A DNA stretch of 64,000 nt, from positions 46,652,400 through 46,716,399 of the forward strand of contig CM042092.1 of assembly GCA_023512835.1 (NCBI GenBank), given 5' to 3'. The notes under the pieces are model-generated. The model saw only the letters and a program-made list of their open reading frames with translations, was not told the origin of the DNA and ran no database searches. Positions 48,026-59,549 of the stretch are shown here, one piece after another. Both the position numbers and the translations under genes were made by a program. The stretch's first letter is position 1; each line of letters opens with the position of its first letter. Source of the DNA: Taxillus chinensis (lineage: Eukaryota > Streptophyta > Magnoliopsida > Santalales > Loranthaceae).

Positions 48026-49217
48026 GCGCCCCTAAAATCTCAGCTCATCCTCAGTTCCTTATGTCCATTCCTCATACAGTTCACCAACCTCTATCTGGGC
48101 CCGTATCACTTCACAGTCCACGTCCCCCAACTGTCCCTCACGGACACGCTGGTATAACTCTGCATTATAGCAATAGAACATAGGACTACTTCCCCACTGC
48201 TAAAATCATGTTGTACCTGCAGCACTGCTAACTGTTCCATCATTTTCCATTCTCTCATGGAAACCTCAGCTTTTCCCTTCCTACTCAGTGCATCTGCAAC
48301 TACATTCCCCTTTCCAGGTGTGTAGGAGAGTGTAAAGTCAAACATCTGCAAGTACTCCACCCATCTCCTCTGTCTCAAATTCAGATCCCTTTAGGTGAAG
48401 ATGTACTGTAGGCTCTTGTGGTCAGTGTATACCACAAATTTCTCCCCCAGCAGGTAATGTTGCCAAGACTTCAAGGCAAAGATAACTGCTGCTAATTCCA
48501 GATCATGCATTGGGTAATTCTGCTCATGGGGCTTAAGCTGCCGTGAGCCATATGCTATGACTTTGTGTTCCTGCATCAGAACACACCCCAATCCAACTCG
48601 GGACGCATCACAATACACCTCGTAAGGCACTCCATCCCGTGGTAGACTCAAAACTGGTGCAGTAGTCAAAAGAGTCTTCAATTCCTCAAAAGCTCGCTGA
48701 CACTTGTCTGTCCACTCAACTGGTGGTCTCGGAGCGTCTACAACACCATAGTCAAATGCTCCTCATGCTCCTCTCGGGTCCTTGAGTATACAAGGATGTC
48801 ATCAATAAATACCACCACGAAGGAATCTAGGTACAGGGCAAATACCTGATTCATCAGTTGCATGAACACCGCCGGTGCATTCGTGAGCCCAAAAGGCATC
48901 ACTAACTACTCATAGTGCCCATATCTACACCAAAGCAGTCTCAGGAATATCCTCACTCCCGACCCTCAACCGATGATACCCAGAACGCAAATCAATCTTT
49001 GAAAACCACTGTGCCCCACTCGGTGGTCAAATAGATCATCAATCCTCGACAAAGGGTATTTGTTCTTTCTTGTCACTTGGTTCAGATTTCAATAATCAAT
49101 GTAGAGTTGTAGTGAACTATGCGCTTTTTAGCAAACAAACCGGTGCACCCCAAGGTGATGTACTTGGGCGAATGAAACTTTTATCTCCCAGCTCCTTTAT
49201 TTGCTTTTGAAGCTCCC
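48026..49217 (-). pseudogene. pol: Chromovirus reverse transcriptase and RNase H
   Basis: RT is in several frames: GDKSFIRPS and WGAPVC near 49170-49130, KIDLRSGYH near 48995, and catalytic FIDD at 48809-48798 followed by [14 protein letters not shown]. RNase H is open at 48681-48391: [44 protein letters not shown] and [11 protein letters not shown] hold the D-E-D residues. The connection piece 48378-48106 has QRRWVEYLQMFDF and GKGNVVADALSRK. At least three frameshifts and several stops in RT. Confidence 0.88.
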
Positions 49218-51266
49218 TCAACTCGGCAGGTCCCATCCGATATGCCACTTGTGAGATAGGTCCCACTCCTGGCAATAACTCGATTGTGAACTCAACGCTC
49301 CCTGTGTGGAGGCAACTCCAGGTAACTCCCTAGGAAACACATCCTGAAAATTCTCAACAACAACTGGCCACACTCGTTTTTCAATATTACCTTCCTCTTC
49401 AAAAGTAAGTGTAGCAAGTTTATGGGTAATACTACCCCATAGCCCTCTTGTCAATCCAGCCCTCCTGGCATTCTTATCCCATTCCCCCATTAGGGTACAG
49501 AGTAATCCTGTGGGTGAAGTAAATGACACCCGCCATCTATAACAATCAATCTTAGCCTGGAAGGCCATTAACCAGTCCATCCCCAAAATCAAATCAAAGG
49601 TCCTCATGGGCATCACATACAAATCAAATGTGACCTCAACATCTCCTATCGTAAGCATACACTCACGACACACTCGGTTTATTGTCGATGCACCTCCCAC
49701 AGGTGACTCAACACTCAAGGGCCTATCTTCCCTCACACAATCAAGTCCAAGGCTCTCAACCAAGGACTTAGCAATCAAGGAGCACGAAGCTCCGGTATCA
49801 AACAAGATAGCAACTATAGTGCGAGATATCAAAACAGTACCTCGAACCACCGAAGGTCCGGCTTCGCCTTCCTCGGAGGATAGTGGCAACTCCTCCCGCT
49901 CGGGTGGTGCCGAAGTAAGCACGAATACTCTACCATGGCTTTCCCCCGATCCCGGCCTCTCTGTTTGTCCTTTGATCCTTGTCGATGTCCACTTAGACGA
50001 TTCTCTTGAACCGCCTTGTGGTTGCTTCTCTCCCTGTGGCCTTGTATCAGTGGAACCAGCTTGACTCGCCTGCCATGAACGTGCTGGCCTCGGAGTTAGG
50101 GCCCGAAAGTGGGTCTTACTCCTCTCTCTTGATGTGAATCCTCCAGCTCCCTGGTTGTTCCTCTTACTGAAACACACCGTACTAAGGTATCCTGTCTTCC
50201 CACAGTTATGGCACTGCAGGTGCTGCTTGGGACACTCACGTTTCATGTGTCCAGTTTGGCCACAACAAGTACACGCACATGGGAAACCTCCAGCTGAGTT
50301 CCTCGGTCCTCCAGAGTAACGGGACTTTGGTGGAGCCATTGATGATTGGCCCTTGTCCCTAGGAAAATTGCTACCTCCAAGCTCAACTCTCGGTCTCCTG
50401 GAGTCTCCATGCTTATCGTGCGTACTCTGTGCTTGCCACTCCTGATGAGCCTATTTACCCTCCTCCAGTCCTCTTTCCACAATTTTAGCTGTCTCCACGA
50501 CCTCAGCATAGGTCCTCAGCCGCAGCATCTCCACCCTCTGCTTCAGGGCAGGCCTGAGTCCCATAGTAAACTTATGGGCCTTTAGGTCCTCTCTAAAGAT
50601 TGCCTCAGGGGCAAACCGGATCAGTCCTTGGAATCCACGTTCATACTCAGACACAATGCGTGATCCTTGTTTCAAACCAGTGAACTCTTCCCGTTTTTGC
50701 CACCACAAGGACTCCGGGAAGTACTCCTCATGGAACAACTAAAGTAACTCCTCCCAGGACAAGGTCTGCATGTCCCGGCTACCTGAAATGCTGAGCCACC
50801 ACTCTAAGGCTTCCTCTTCCAACTGCCTGACTGCTAACCTCACTTTATCCTCCTCCTGGGGTCGGAGAAAGGAGAACACGTGCTCAATATGTCGCATCCA
50901 ATGCTCTGCTGCTAGAGGATCAACTCCTCCCTTGAACCTCGGTGGTTATTCCTTCTAGAACCGGGTCACCACATCTTCCTCCTCCTGTCTCATCGGTATC
51001 TCTTGTCTACGTGGAGGCTCTGTCTCACGGGGTGGAGAAGGTAGCACTGTCTGCTATGCCATCATCTCCTGCCTAATCTCATCTCGGATCTCTCCCCTGA
51101 GATCCTCTCACATGCCTTGTACATTCTCACTCAAGGCCCTAACTTGGGCCATGATCCGCTCCATGGGATCATCGCCCTTCGTTTGCTGCCTTCCCTCTTA
51201 TCTAGCACGTGTAAAAGACTCATCCTCTGCAGCTGGGGTAGCCCGGGTAGCTCTCCTAGGAGGCAT
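49218..51266 (-). pseudogene. gag: Chromovirus gag and aspartic protease
   Basis: One frame from ATG 51266 (MPPRRATRA) to 49218, interrupted by nonsense codons near 51200, 51110, 51055, 50955, 50945, 50740 and 50450. The Gag capsid domain is at 50900-50480 (EEALEWWLSI, EYFPESLWW, FTGLKQGSRIVSEYERGF). Two zinc knuckles follow: CTCCGQTGHMKREC, intact, and CHNCGKTGYLSTVC, in which His is replaced by Tyr. The protease has ILFDTGASCSLI and LILGMDWL. A frameshift near 49310, after ELPG, puts RT in another frame. Confidence 0.88.
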
Positions 51267-51762
51267 TGTCTACACATTTCAAAAACAAGTGGAGCTGGAA
51301 TCAATATCTCTCAAGCTCAAGCACACCCTCACCTCTAGGACCATGAGGTACTCAAACAACATCTCATAAGCATACACATCATGTTCACGGGATCTCAACA
51401 TACAAATTACAGCTCTCATACTTAAAATTTTCAACACATCACAGTTTCTCAAATCGGCATGTCTCAACGCTTTCCACAGTATTCACATTTCAATTCATTG
51501 CATGCTCATTTCAAATCAATTGCTCATTTCAAATCGGGACACTCATATTATGATTAAGCTAGTGCCTTAATGCCAATGCATGTATACACCCTATCCCAAA
51601 TGCAAATGCCCTACTCCTTGGTCTAACTACCCCCCGAGTGCACCCCAAGAAAACCAGATAGAACCACGGTGATCAGGTGTGTCCTATACTACCTCCTAAG
51701 GGTCTCGAAGTAGTTATCCCTCCCCCACTATCCTAAGTCCACTAGACCATGAACTTGTACTA
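51267..51762 (-). other. Chromovirus 5' leader
   Basis: Non-coding leader between primer site and gag start, with CTCATTTCAAATC short repeats at 51505-51535. Confidence 0.6.
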
Positions 51763-51770
51763 TGATACCA
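51763..51770 (-). other. Primer-binding site of the chromovirus
   Basis: Minus strand TGGTATCA followed by TAGTAC, three bases from the LTR end; fits tRNA-Met over the first eight bases. Confidence 0.8.
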
Positions 51771-51773
51771 TAA

Positions 51774-52114
51774 TGTCACGCCCCAAATTTCCTTCCCCCA
51801 AGAAATGGGTAGTGATCGCCCATGCCCGCACCCGAAGGGTAAGGGATCGGTGTAAACACCAAAGTGAGGACACCTACCACGGGTGTTGCCCTATCCCCGT
51901 ATCACAAGTCAACATGCCAAGGGGCATGTACCATTTCCATGCCAAGCACACCACCACAATATATACATACAATATTCACAACACAATACATCAATTACAT
52001 TGCTCGGAGGCTTCAAGCCCTTTTACAACCCACTAGGTAACAAGCTCCCATCAATATAGCCAGGATACACAGTTCAAACAAATAGAATCTCAAATACAAC
52101 AAAACAACCAAATG

Positions 52115-52168
<54 letters not shown>

Positions 52169-54214
52169 GCCATATAGCCCCGGTGGCCTACCAACTCGGC
52201 TCTTCCGCCTATCCGCTTGCTAGGTCCTGCAAAAAAACGGTTCATAGGAGGGGTGAGCAAACCACGGCTCTCAGTAGGGATCAAGTCTCCCCCAGGCCCG
52301 TCCCACTCAAAAACTATGCATGTCAAGTGGATGCATGTGCTCGTGTAGTGACTTAAGCTAAAACAATAACCATCACCCGGTAAACACGCCTCATACCTCT
52401 CTGCTGCGCTCTGGAGGGTAGAGGACACCCCGCCACCATGGCGATGTGACATACTACACCAGGCAAATGTGAATCTCATCTCAAGGGGTATAGTATAATG
52501 ATTGTCCCATACTCAGCTAAATTCCCGTGTTTCTGGGGTTCTCATCTCAACTCCCCGCATTTCTGGGGTCCTCAATATACACATTTCAACATATACAACT
52601 CAACAGTCTCAACTCAATAAACATAACTCAACACACACAGTACAATTCAGTGAGCTTAACTCAATAAGCACAATTCAACAGATACTGTGCAGCTCAACCA
52701 GTAAGCTCATAAACACAACTCAGACATGCAACTCATTTAGCATACAAAAACTCAACTCAGAATGTAAAACAACAGATCGTCTCAGAACAATCAAATCATC
52801 ACATATAACATCACCTAACTCCTCATGGTCCCTAAAGTCCAAACATTTCTCATACCCATAGTCTGGATCATTAACAACCTTTCAAAGGAAGCTTATCCAC
52901 CTCAAGGGGAGCCCAAAACAAGCTGCAAGTGAAAATCTATTGTCGCGGGCAGAGGCAAATCAACTCAGAACATCATTCTAACCCTCCCAGAACATTTAGG
53001 GACGATTTTTAGCCAAAAATAAGGTTGCACGTGAAAAGGTCATTCTCACGGGCAGGGGTATTTTAACTTATATGCCTCTAAGGAAGCTCCACCTAAAATT
53101 TAGGGCAATTTGGAGCAAGAATAAATGTGCAAGTGAAAAAGTCATTCTCACGGGCAGGCTCCAAAACCTCTCTTTTGTCATTCTAATCACTTTTCCCTAA
53201 AGGACCAACCACAAATTCGTTTTAGTTTAGAAGTTATTGAGATTCTAAGTCTGTAAACAGGGTCTAAACCTAACTCTAACCTCACTCTCATTTTGATTTC
53301 CCAATATCAGAGGCCTTAGCCAAACTAGATATAGGGTTTCCCCAAAATTCTTCATCTAAATAATCTCAAGCCAATGGGTATACAAATGACCCCTAACCCA
53401 AAAGCACAAATAATCTCACGCAGAAATTCAGAAATTCAGAAAACTCTGACAAAAACCCCAGATCATCCATAGGTTCAAGGTGAAATTCAGAAACTCAATA
53501 TATATAAAAATCTCTTCTCAATATCCCAGATCATGTCACATAAATTTTGTTTTCTAGAATCTGTAAGAAAGAGATGGCATAGAGACAAACTTGAAATCCC
53601 TACCTCAGAAGTGTTGCAGAAAAAGAATTTCTCCAGGAATTAGCTTCCAGCCACCAGAAGAGATCCTTGATCGCCAGATATCTCCCTTCCATCCTCCAGG
53701 ATCATCTTCTCCTTCTCTTCCTCAGGCCTCTCTTTCCCTTGGCCGGAATTTCCGAGATCCCCCCCCCCCCTCTCTCTCTCTCTCGGGTGGCTGCCAACAA
53801 TGAGTAGGGTTTGGTTTTCCTTTTGCTCTTTTTTTCCTTTTCTTTTCTCCAATTTTCTTTCTTTTTATTATTTTTTTAAAAAGAAACCTAAGACCAAATG
53901 CAGCCCAATGGTGGTTAAGTAAACCCAAGTGTAGACCCAAGAAGAAAGGCAAAAACGACCCACTCTCTTATATTGGGTTTTCCCTTGAAGGGAGACCCAA
54001 AGCTCAAAATACAAACCCAGGTAATTTAAAAGGGAATATAAAATTATTTGTGAAATCCCGAAAATACCCCTTAGGGCCTCAAATCCCAAATTTAGTCCAA
54101 GTACGGTCAAAATTCTCCATTTGATGAGCATATCATCGTGTTGATATCCATTTGTTAAAATAAGGTCTCTAACTCAAGGCTATCTCCAAGGCCCCTCAAA
54201 TACGGGTCCTTACA
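51774..54214 (-). repeat. 5' LTR of the chromovirus
   Basis: 2441 bases, pair of 44109-46538. It has a TA microsatellite (52117-52165) and a C run plus CT run at 53760-53784 where the other LTR has CT repeats only. The minus-strand ORF 52479-52090 is in the LTR and not a gene. Confidence 0.95.
52117..52165. repeat. TA microsatellite in chromovirus 5' LTR
   Basis: About 24 TA units, against about 9-10 at 44451-44470 in the partner LTR. Confidence 0.95.
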
Positions 54215-55558
54215 AATAGGCTCTAATTGAAAACTCTTCTCTCGTTTCTGGCACAACACTTATCTGGTTAAATGATAAAATCAGTGCGGAAGATAACCAG
54301 ATAGTGGAAGTATTTTGTTCTTATTATCAAAAGATAAATACAGCAAAATAGTAGTACATTAAATCTTGTAAAGCTTTTCAATCTCTGTAAACTATCTTAC
54401 ACTTTGTTTACAATGACACACACACTAGCCAATATGATCTCTAAAAGCTTTTGTACATGTTCGCGCATATATGAAAATATACAAGTGTTAATATATATAG
54501 TCATCCGTTAGAAAACATCCTTGGAACTTGTTATTCTGAGTGACGTGAAGCATTGACTGTTCCTCGAAAATCTCTCTACCTTAATTGCTGCGGATGTAGA
54601 GCTTAAGATCCTGGGTCTGTAAAACATAAGTGTCTTCGCAAGTTCCCAATTTCAATTAAAGCTTTGTCCACATCTCCGTGTGTTCCACATGTAAGATAAT
54701 TTATGTTTTCAACGAGTTTGTTTTACATTGGGACATAGCGAGCTGACGACTTTGAATGCGAAGCTGATAAGTTGAAGTAGCGTCTTCTTAATCCGTCATA
54801 AAGTTCCTTACTCCGTGTTAATGAGGCTCAGATCCTTACTCTGTGTCAATTTGATACTGGAATCCTTATTCTGTGTCAGTGCTTCCTTACTCCGTATGAA
54901 CGAGAAGTCTGGAGAGCTTACTCCATATAAGCGCTTCCTTACTCCGCAAGAGTTCCTTACTTCGCATGAGTTAAAAGGTTCGGATGGCTTACTCCGTATC
55001 AGCGTATCCTTACTCTGCATGAGTAAAAGGTTCGGATTCCTTACTCCGCATCTCTTTTCCTTACTCCGTGCGAATAAAGGACTTGGGTCCTTATTCTGCA
55101 CAAGTCGTTCATTACTCCGCATGAATAAGAGACTTGGATTCCTTACTCTGTGTTTTCTTGTCCTTAGTCTGGTTGAGTGGAAGACTTAGCTTTTTATTCC
55201 ACAATAACTTTCTCTTACTTCGTGTAAGATGTAGACTAGATCCTTATTCCGCATCTATTTGACTTAGTCCATTTAAAGTGTAAAACACGGATTCCTTAGT
55301 CCTAACTTTAAGTACTTAGTCCGCTTGAGTGATCCTTATTCCGTATGAAGACTTGGTTATTTACCAAGTGCTTGATGACATTCACGTTGGTCTGGATCAG
55401 GATTATGTATCCCGTCCTTAGCTTTACTCTCACGAGTGTAGATCCAAATTAAAGTTATATCTTCTGCAATAACTAAGGATAAACATACAAGGTCTCGGAT
55501 TAAATTACATAGGGTTTTATCCGCATCATCCAAATTTTGGGTTTGATCCAACAAATGT

Positions 55559-56902
55559 TAGCAGGGGCAAAGCTTCCTCTCGGTTTATGGGGTGAAGTTG
55601 TGTCCATTGCATGCTATGTTGAAACAGAACTTTAATCAACAAGTTTACCATGAAAACACCCTATGAGATGTGGAGAGGAAGAAAGCCATCAATCTCCTAT
55701 CTCAAAGCTTTTGAGTGTGCTTAACAACGGTAAAGAACCACCGAGCAAATTTGAGCCAAAATCCAATGATGGGGTCTTTGTTAGATACTCAAGGCTTATC
55801 GTATTTTCAATCGAAAACTTTTGAAGGTTGAAGAATCTATCCATGTTACATTTGATGAAGCTAATCTGGATTGGTCAAGAATAGGATCTTCAAGTTCTAA
55901 TGTCTTTGGATCAGTCGGACACAATCGACTATTCACAATTCATGAATGTTCTTGTCACTCCCACTGACCAATCTCCTAGTACCAAGAAGAAATGCTACTG
56001 ATGATGCTTTTAATGATACGGACTTGAAACTTCCATTTCACTCCAGACCAGTTAACATGGACATCCCAAACACCGGTGAAACTTCTAGTCCTTCAGGACC
56101 AGCCAATCGAATGTCTCGGTGTCGAAGAACCTGAAGGTACTTCCAACCTCGATAATACGAAATGTTTGGATCCAGAGAAGCTCAACCAGTGGACGTACTT
56201 GAACCACCAAATCTGGTAGAGCTTTAAATTATTGGTTATTCACCACCACAAGCGCAGAACTTTAGGTGGACTCGAAGCCACCCATCTGCTCAAGTGATTG
56301 GTGATCTAACTGTTGGAGTAAGAACAAGGGCAACCACCTCAAATATCTGCTTGTATTCATGCTTTTTATTACAAGTATATCCAAAGGTGGTGGATGAAGC
56401 CCTTCAAGATTCAAACTAGATAGACGCTATGCAAGAAGAGCTAAATCTGTTCAAGAGGAACAACATGTGGACGATTGTACCAAGGCCAAAGTCGCAACAA
56501 GTCATTGGCATCAAATGGGTGTTCTGGAACAAACTTGATACGAGATGGAATAGTAATCCGGAACAAAGCGCGGTTGGTAGCTAAAGGATATCATCAAGAA
56601 GAAGGCATTGACTACGACGAGACCTTTGCTCCAGTGGCTAAACTTGAGGCAATTAGAATGTTTCCGGCGTATGCATCATATGAGAACTTCAAAGTTTATC
56701 AAATGGACATCAAGAGCGCTTTTCGAATGGAGATCTTCAAGAGGAGGTTTATGTTGAACAACCTCCCGGATTCATTGAACACAAGGCTGAACATATGACG
56801 TACAAACTATGGAAAGCCTCGTATAGATTGAAGTAAGCTCCAAGGGCCTTGTACGACACACTATCGAATTCTTGCTCGAATACAACTTCGAAAAGGGAAG
56901 AT
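55559..56902 (+). pseudogene. pol: Copia B integrase end and reverse transcriptase N-terminal part
   Basis: Resumes at MLAGAKLPLGLWG exactly after the TSD and continues KFTMKTPYEMWRGRKPSIS in shifted frames, an acidic linker, then RT ([10 protein letters not shown] near 56440, [28 protein letters not shown] near 56570, [12 protein letters not shown]). The AWYD block is degraded (RALYDTL). It is cut at 56903 by the Tat element before the catalytic YVDD. It has many small indels, more than copy 1. Confidence 0.85.
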
Positions 56903-57649
56903 TGTTGGACCCCATTTTGTCCGGATTGCACATACTAATTCTATTTTATATATTTGTCTGCCCATGCCATATACCTTGTTGACAATGTCGTTAAAAATTC
57001 CACCCTACCAAGGAATGGTTTGGAGTTAATGTTTAACCCCAATTTGCACAAGATAGATACACTCACACGAGCAGGGAAGCCCAACATTGATGACCCCTAT
57101 TACAAGCCCCTAAAGTGCCCCAACACCAACATCAGGTGATAGAAGGTGAAATTTGGAGACTAACGCACTTGACCGCACTCAATTCCGGCGTAAAACGAAG
57201 AAGTTATGGCCAAAACAATTTTCGTCGGAAAAAAGTCAAATATGCCAAAAGATGGTCAATGCCCCTGGTCAAACTGCCCGAAAATGTGCATGTGTAAAAT
57301 AGTCTGAAACGTCTATTTAGGCGAATATGGGTCTTCCCAAACAATACCCAAAAAGTGTACCCATTTTGGCATTTTTTGTGGGGGTAAAAGGGTAATTAAC
57401 AAAAAACAAACTAGACTCGAAGTCCTGAAGCCTGTCTTCGACCAAGGAAGCCTTCGAGTCTTCGAGGATTGACCTTCGAGGATTGACTTCGACCCGTGGC
57501 CTACGAACCTTCGACCCTTGGACCTCTAAGGGTTGACTTTCGACCTTTCGCCCCTTGACTTTCGACCATTCGACCTTTGACCTTCGACCCTTCGAATAAA
57601 AATCCTGGATCAATAATACAACATTAAATGCTATAATCAATGCAATACA

Positions 57650-57920
57650 GCCAACCCCGGATTTGGGCTTAGTCCGCACTAATGAGCTTATTCCGCATCA
57701 ATGGGCTTAGCTCGGATTTAACCAAGTTTAACCACCCTGGATTTGGGCTTAGTCCGCATCAACGGGCTTAGCCCGGATTTGACCAAGTTTGACTGCTGGA
57801 TTTGGGCTTAGTTTGCATAACGAGCTTAGCCCGGATTTGACAAGTTTGACCGCCGGATTTGGGTTTAGTCCGCATCAATGGGCTTAGCCCAGATTTGACC
57901 AAGTTTAACCGCCGGATTTG
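57650..57920 (-). repeat. Tandem repeat of about 60 bases in the Tat LTR
   Basis: Four to five units of GGATTTGGGCTTAGTCCGCA plus CAACGGGCTTAGCCCGGATT; the second half contains GGGCTTAGCCC, a small palindrome. Confidence 0.8.
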
Positions 57921-58319
57921 GATTTCCCCCAAAAATTTCCATGTGTGGGCTTGGTCACCACGCGGCGCCTCTACTTAGGCTTCCTTAGGCCTCTCATGTT
58001 CTCACTTGCTATGTAAGGAGAGTATCTTTGTATATATACTGGGCGAAGGAGAAGCAAAAGCGCCAATGTGGGACAAACATGCATATGAAGAACCAAAATT
58101 CGTGAAAAATAAGGCAGATTTTTGGAGCAACTTCAAAAAATTCATAACTTTCTCCACAGATCTCGGATTAGGGCCAAATTGGTCTTGTTTTTCTTGAAAT
58201 TCTGTCATCTATCTCCACAAATTAGAATCACGCAAAAAGGATCATCCATTTAGGAGAAACGTGGGAAAAACCGCACAGAGGTACATGACAATGGGAACAT
58301 TCTGCCTGTCAGATTTAAA

Positions 58320-58860
58320 AATTCATAGTTAATTGCACTGAACTCGTATTATCATAAAACTAGTTGGGGATGATAGATAAGGATGTTATATAACCAATGC
58401 AATTAATTTTGTTCAATTCCAACAAGTATTGAGGAAGTTATTGGCAAAATAGTGCGCTGCATACCGGCTGTTCCACCCAAGCTTGATCACCAACTTCAAA
58501 AAATCATAACTAATTGAATACAGCCCAGAATAATCTAAAACCAATTTTAAATGATAGATAAAGATGTTATCTAACCAATGCAAGTAACTTTGTTCAATTC
58601 CAACTAGTATTGAGGGAGTTATTGGCAAAATAGTGTGCTGCGCACCATCTGTCTCTCCCAAATTAGTACCAGATTTGGTTGCCAACTTCGAAAAATTATA
58701 ATTAATTGAATATAGACCGGAATAATCTCAAACCAATTGGAAATGACAGATAAGGATGTTATCTACTCAATGCAATTGACTTTATTGGATTACGACAAGT
58801 ATCGGGGAAGTTATTGGCAAAATAGCGGGCTGCACACCGACTGTCCAATTCAACTTCATA
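58320..58860 (-). repeat. Tandem repeat of about 180 bases in the Tat LTR
   Basis: Three units, each with TAATTGAAT, GATAGATAAGGATGTTAT, CAATGCAATT, GGGAGTTATTGGCAAAATAG and TGCTGCGCACC. Confidence 0.8.
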
Positions 58861-59050
58861 CAAAACTTGATACTTTTGTCATAATTTCTTCATTTCTTCT
58901 CGGAATCAAGTGTGGTCAAGTGCGTTGTTCTCCAAATTTCATCCTCTATTACTTGTGCTTGTCTTGGGGCATTTAAAGTTTTCCCAAAGTGGTGCTTTGT
59001 CTTGTGGTCTTTTGTCGAGTATAATTGTGATTTAACTCGGTGTTTCAACA

Positions 59051-59065
59051 GCTGCCCCTCTTTGT
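59051..59065 (-). other. Polypurine tract of the Tat-type element
   Basis: Minus strand CACAAAGAGGGGCAGC directly before LTR start TGTTGAAAC. Confidence 0.8.
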
Positions 59066-59549
59066 GCATTGTTTCTATACAAATGATGTACAAAGATAAA
59101 CAAACACCCATTCTAAATGGTTAGATCTCCTTGGTATTTTCCCATAAGAGTTGATTCTTTGGAGTTTGACATCTTGGGTCAAAATGGTTAGCTTTTAAGT
59201 GTGGGAAGAAAGCGGCATCTTAGGTTGCGACATCTCGGGCCGGTAGAATGACATCTTGGGTCAGATAGCTCTTGGGCTAGAGGAATGGCTTCTTGGGCCA
59301 GATACAACATCTTGGGTCGATCAGCATCTCGGGCGTTAAGCATGGCTTCTTGGCTTACGAAAGTGACATCTTGGGTCGGATATCTTGTTGGGCTATGAGG
59401 GTGGCTTCTTGGGCTGGATAGCTTCTTAGGCCATGAAAGTGACATCTTGCGTCAGATAGCTTATTAGGCTATAAGGGTGGCTTCTTGGGTCGGATAGCTT
59501 CTTGGGCTACGAAAGTGACATCTTGGCTCAGATAGCTTCTTGGGCTATG

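Larger units (their letters stand above)
44109..54214 (-). mobile_element. Complete Ty3/Gypsy chromovirus (probable Tekay-like clade)
   Basis: 10.1 kb with two LTRs (44109-46538 and 51774-54214), TSD AATAG (44104-44108 and 54215-54219), primer site TGGTATCA (minus strand, 51770-51763), polypurine tract (about 46539-46553), gag, protease, RT, RNase H, integrase and a C-terminal chromodomain. The order PR-RT-RH-IN is Gypsy. The LTRs are alike but clearly diverged (several percent by eye) and the TA run differs (about 44451-44470 against 52117-52165), so the insertion is not very recent. All genes carry nonsense changes or frameshifts. Confidence 0.95.
44073..55553 (-). repeat. Solo Copia B LTR, antisense, split by a complete chromovirus
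   Basis: Two parts, 44073-44108 and 54220-55553, together about 1.37 kb. Plus strand TGTTGGTCCC to GATCCAACA; TSD AATGT at 44068-44072 and 55554-55558. It is the reverse complement of the family-B LTR, so it lies antisense to the host copy in its integrase gene. It retains CTTACTCCG repeats (54790-55350) and the TATA block (about 54485-54500, minus strand). Confidence 0.92.
40120..56902 (+). mobile_element. Copia family B copy 3, with intact 5' LTR, split by nested insertions
   Basis: 5' LTR (40120-41443), iMet primer site (41446), gag (41512-43065), protease/integrase (43066-44072), a nested 11.5-kb block (44073-55558), integrase remainder and RT (55559-56902), then a Tat element that interrupts RT at 56903. 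The left flank AATCA (40115-40119) would be its target duplication; the right end is outside the window. Coding parts align with copy 1, with which it shares the reading order. Confidence 0.9.
56903..59050 (-). repeat. 3' LTR of the Tat-type element
   Basis: 2148 bases, plus strand TGTTGGACCCCATTTTGTCC to CGGTGTTTCAACA. Holds three internal repeat blocks: CTTCGACCC type (57410-57600), CTTAGTCCGCATC type (57650-57920) and about 180-base units (58320-58860). Confidence 0.85.

Noticed and set aside
52090..52479. 129-residue minus ORF
   Set aside because: Contained in the chromovirus LTR; the TA microsatellite produces its Tyr-Ile run.
54815..55189. 124-residue plus ORF in the solo LTR
   Set aside because: Leu/Ser repeats come from the CTTACTCCG array; not a gene.
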